DNA of 64,000 bases from Vibrio albus (GTDB lineage Bacteria; Pseudomonadota; Gammaproteobacteria; Enterobacterales; Vibrionaceae), in the NCBI RefSeq assembly GCF_003144035.1, contig NZ_QFWT01000002.1, positions 434,001 to 498,000 on the forward strand, in the 5' to 3' direction. The position numbers and the translations under genes are program-made. The notes under the pieces were generated by a model. It was not told where the DNA came from. It did no database searches and saw nothing but the letters and a program-made list of their open reading frames with translations. Positions 62,778 to 64,000 of this stretch are shown here, one piece after another. Position 1 is the stretch's first letter; every line of letters begins with the position of its first letter.

Positions 62778-62793
62778 TGTGATCAATATCACA
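62778..62793. promoter_or_regulatory. CRP (cAMP receptor protein) binding site
   Basis: TGTGATCAATATCACA fits the TGTGA-N6-TCACA consensus exactly, and flanking AAA on both sides extends the match. The centre is 62785.5. A start near 62847 would place it at about -61.5, the class I activating position, using TATAAA (62831-62836) or a nearby -10. Confidence 0.88.
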
Positions 62794-62844
62794 AAATAAA
62801 ATGTAGAATCATGAATACTTATTGATCCGCTATAAATAAATATT

Positions 62845-63045
62845 CATATCTACTCAAATCATGTAATCTCCTTTTTGCCCACCCTATTGTGTCCCTCTGC
62901 TCTATTAGCAGATATATAGGTTAGGTGGGCCAAAAGTGAATCCACTGGCTATTGATGAGTCTGTAAGGAGACTCTGATAGTCATATCCACTTTTTGTGTA
63001 ATGCATCTGTGACTATTTCGCCCGCAATTTTTGCGGGCTTTTTTT
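62845..63045 (+). ncRNA. Candidate CRP-controlled structured small RNA
   Basis: About 200 nt between the deacylase gene and the small ORF. Stem 1 pairs TTTTGCCCACC (62873-62883) with GGTGGGC-C-AAAA (62924-62935) and encloses a hairpin TCTGCT/AGCAGA (62896-62912). Stem 2 pairs AAAAGTG (62932-62938) with CACTTTT (62988-62994), enclosing GGCTAT/ATAGTC and a hairpin GAGTCT/AGACTC with loop GTAAGG (62957-62974). A perfect terminator ends it. Stems 1 and 2 share AAAA, so they compete. The 5' end is inferred. I do not recognise a named family. Confidence 0.68.
63020..63045 (+). terminator. Rho-independent terminator of the candidate sRNA
   Basis: GCCCGCAA (63020-63027) pairs with TTGCGGGC (63031-63038) around TTT, followed by seven T. 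It is plus-strand only, because the opposite strand lacks a T-run. Confidence 0.94.
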
Positions 63046-63241
63046 GTTATCAGAGCAATAGCCAGCAACATCAAAAAGGCTTAAGAGACAAAACTAAATT
63101 TATTCTGATAGGCAAGCATAATAAGAGTCAAAATAGATATTGTTCTTAATTTTTGCTACATCCAGCACAAATAACTAATACAACAAAGCCAACAATTAGT
63201 TTTATTCTAAATTGATCACACTTGTGTAACATTAAACAGCC

Positions 63242-63247
63242 TATAAT
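63242..63247 (+). promoter_or_regulatory. -10 element of promoter for small ORF 63279
   Basis: TATAAT is a perfect -10. CACTTG at 63219-63224, 17 bases upstream, is a weak -35. The start would be near 63253, giving a short leader with AAGGA before the ATG. Confidence 0.6.
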
Positions 63248-63278
63248 CACCGGGCAAAATAAATAAAAAGGAAAAAAT

Positions 63279-63485
63279 ATGAGACTGTTTAAGCGCTATA
63301 CGCCAGGTATGATAGCGAAACATGTTAGTCGGTTGTTTAAGGGCAGAATTTATATCTATGGTATTGGAAAGTTTGAGTTTGATAATGGCAAGTTGATATT
63401 GCCAGACAGTGCAGAAAAGCGGCACTACAAAACGGTAAAAGAAGTCAATCAGGAAATAATGAAGCTGCGCTGCGCGTATGCCTGA
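63279..63485 (+). CDS. Small protein of unknown function, 68 residues
   Basis: A good ribosome site (AAGGA) precedes ATG 63279, with a TATAAT promoter element upstream and a terminator 25 bases after the stop. This makes it a real single-gene unit. The product (MRLFKRYTPGMIAKHVSRLF...) is basic at the N-terminus, then has a short beta-rich stretch GRIYIYGIGKFEFDNGKLILP and a helical end KTVKEVNQEIMKLR. There is no signal peptide, membrane helix or recognised domain. Function is unknown. Confidence 0.8.
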   Translation: MRLFKRYTPGMIAKHVSRLFKGRIYIYGIGKFEFDNGKLILPDSAEKRHYKTVKEVNQEIMKLRCAYA

Positions 63486-63509
63486 TGATACAGATAGAAT
63501 AATTATTCT

Positions 63510-63538
63510 AAAAGAGCTGGTTTACACCAGCTCTTTTT
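63510..63538. terminator. Bidirectional terminator between small ORF and ubiI
   Basis: AAAAGAGCTGGT (63510-63521) pairs with ACCAGCTCTTTT (63526-63537), with T and A runs on the two sides. It serves both convergent genes. Confidence 0.92.
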
Positions 63539-63560
63539 GGTTTTCGACAGATAGGGGGAC

Positions 63561-64000
63561 TCAGTCGCTATAACTACACGTTTTCGCAAGATCAGGAAAG
63601 TCGCCTTTCAGCCCCAAAGCTCGCTTCATCATTTCGTTTTTAGCACCCGGCAGTTGATCCGCCAGCGTCATTCCAAACCCCCGCATCAGTTTTTTAACCG
63701 GGTTATCCCCCTCAAACAAATCCTTAAAGCCTTGCATTGCAGCAATCATTTTGGCGGCTTCTGCTTTTCGCCAGCGTTCATAAGGACGCAGGTTCACTCT
63801 GGAGCCTATATCTTCACCGTTTTGCCACAAACGCAAAACCTCCTGAGCCAGGCTGGCGGCATCCATCAAACCTAAATTAACGCCTTGTCCTGCCAGAGGG
63901 TGAATAGTATGAGCAGCATCACCTATCAGAGCCACCCGCTCCTGAACAAAATCACGGGCATAGCGCATTTTAAGCGGGTAACCGACTCGTCTTCCAATGA
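63561..64000 (-). CDS. ubiI: 2-octaprenylphenol hydroxylase UbiI (VisC), C-terminal part
   Basis: UbiI is the FAD monooxygenase for C5 hydroxylation in ubiquinone synthesis. The visible part is the last ~145 residues. The frame remains open past 63968 to the window edge (IGRRVGYPLK before MRYARDF), so the gene continues outside. The FAD-binding motif RVALIGDAAHTIHPLAGQGVNLGLMDA is intact. The C-terminal FKDLFEGDNPVKKLMRGFGMTLADQLPGAK favours UbiI over the paralogue UbiH. Confidence 0.9.
   Translation of the reverse strand, partial: IGRRVGYPLKMRYARDFVQERVALIGDAAHTIHPLAGQGVNLGLMDAASLAQEVLRLWQNGEDIGSRVNLRPYERWRKAEAAKMIAAMQGFKDLFEGDNPVKKLMRGFGMTLADQLPGAKNEMMKRALGLKGDFPDLAKTCSYSD

Larger units (their letters stand above)
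62730..63278. other. Large gap holding CRP box, probable sRNA and promoter of the next small gene
   Basis: No open frame of note occurs in these 549 bases. From left to right: CRP box (62778-62793), AT-rich promoter-like DNA, folded RNA with terminator (about 62845-63045), and then AT-rich DNA ending in a promoter-like TATAAT (63242-63247) for the 68-residue gene. Confidence 0.8.

Noticed and set aside
62845..63045. Candidate RNA as a leader riboswitch of the 68-residue gene
   Set aside because: The terminator ends 234 bases before the ATG and a separate TATAAT promoter lies between, so a stand-alone RNA is more likely.
62860..63045. 6S RNA, Spot 42 or a glycine riboswitch, suggested by nearness to ubiI/gcv-type loci
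   Set aside because: The sequence and fold do not resemble what I know of these RNAs. 6S normally lies by zapA/ygfA on the other side of ubiH.

Overview
The window is ordinary core chromosome of a gamma-proteobacterium in the Vibrionaceae, most likely Vibrio or a close relative. Three things point there: a LuxR/HapR/SmcR-type TetR quorum-sensing master regulator beside hpt; the cluster rpoE-rseABC-lepA-lepB-rnc-era-recO-pdxJ-acpS; and a BarA/VarS hybrid kinase divergent from rlmD-relA-mazG. Gene density is high. I saw no prophage, insertion sequence, CRISPR array, rRNA or tRNA.

Layout, left to right. 1-4405 (minus): xerD, dsbC, recJ and prfB, the last cut by the window edge and carrying the programmed +1 frameshift. 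4425-11742 (minus): a patatin-Omp85 outer-membrane phospholipase, mrcB (PBP1b) and hrpB. 11792-17852 (plus): sfsA, dksA, gluQ, pcnB (probably starting at AUU), folK, panB, panC. 18044-22399: the yadGH ABC exporter, can, hpt and the hapR/luxR homologue. 22485-29509 (minus): the pyruvate dehydrogenase block pdhR-aceE-aceF-lpdA, with a palindromic PdhR operator. 29902-31565: nadC and ampD, divergent. 31566-37553 (minus): ftsB-ispD-ispF-truD-surE-pcm-nlpD-rpoS. 38012-45688 (minus): rlmD, relA, mazG, pyrG, eno. 45831-48605 (plus): barA. 48749-58414 (minus): rpoE-rseA-rseB-rseC-lepA-lepB-rnc-era-recO-pdxJ-acpS. 58789-64000: nadB (plus), sdhE-ygfX (minus), ygfZ and a YbaK-like deacylase (plus), a probable structured sRNA, a 68-residue unknown protein, and the 3' part of ubiI.

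The genes cover housekeeping, envelope-stress and global regulation: sigma-E and its anti-sigma system, sigma-S, RelA/DksA stringent control, BarA/Csr control and quorum sensing. They also cover pantothenate, NAD and isoprenoid precursor synthesis, glycolysis and pyruvate oxidation, and translation quality control.

The unusual material is intergenic. (1) A TGTGA-N6-TCACA CRP box precedes a strongly folded ~200-nt sequence ending in a textbook terminator (62778-63045); it looks like a CRP-controlled sRNA. (2) Seven-base tandem arrays (GACTAGA or GGCTAGA) sit exactly at the ends of panC, can and barA and supply their TAG stop codons. They form the left border of a palindromic element whose centre holds either a terminator or other repeats. 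(3) Paired inverted palindromes of the CTCGTTCCCA...TGGGAACGAG type (REPIN-like) occur in most larger gaps, one of them with a 101-bp tandem duplication. (4) A second GATTCC(C/T)GCCTTCGC repeat family is present in two gaps.
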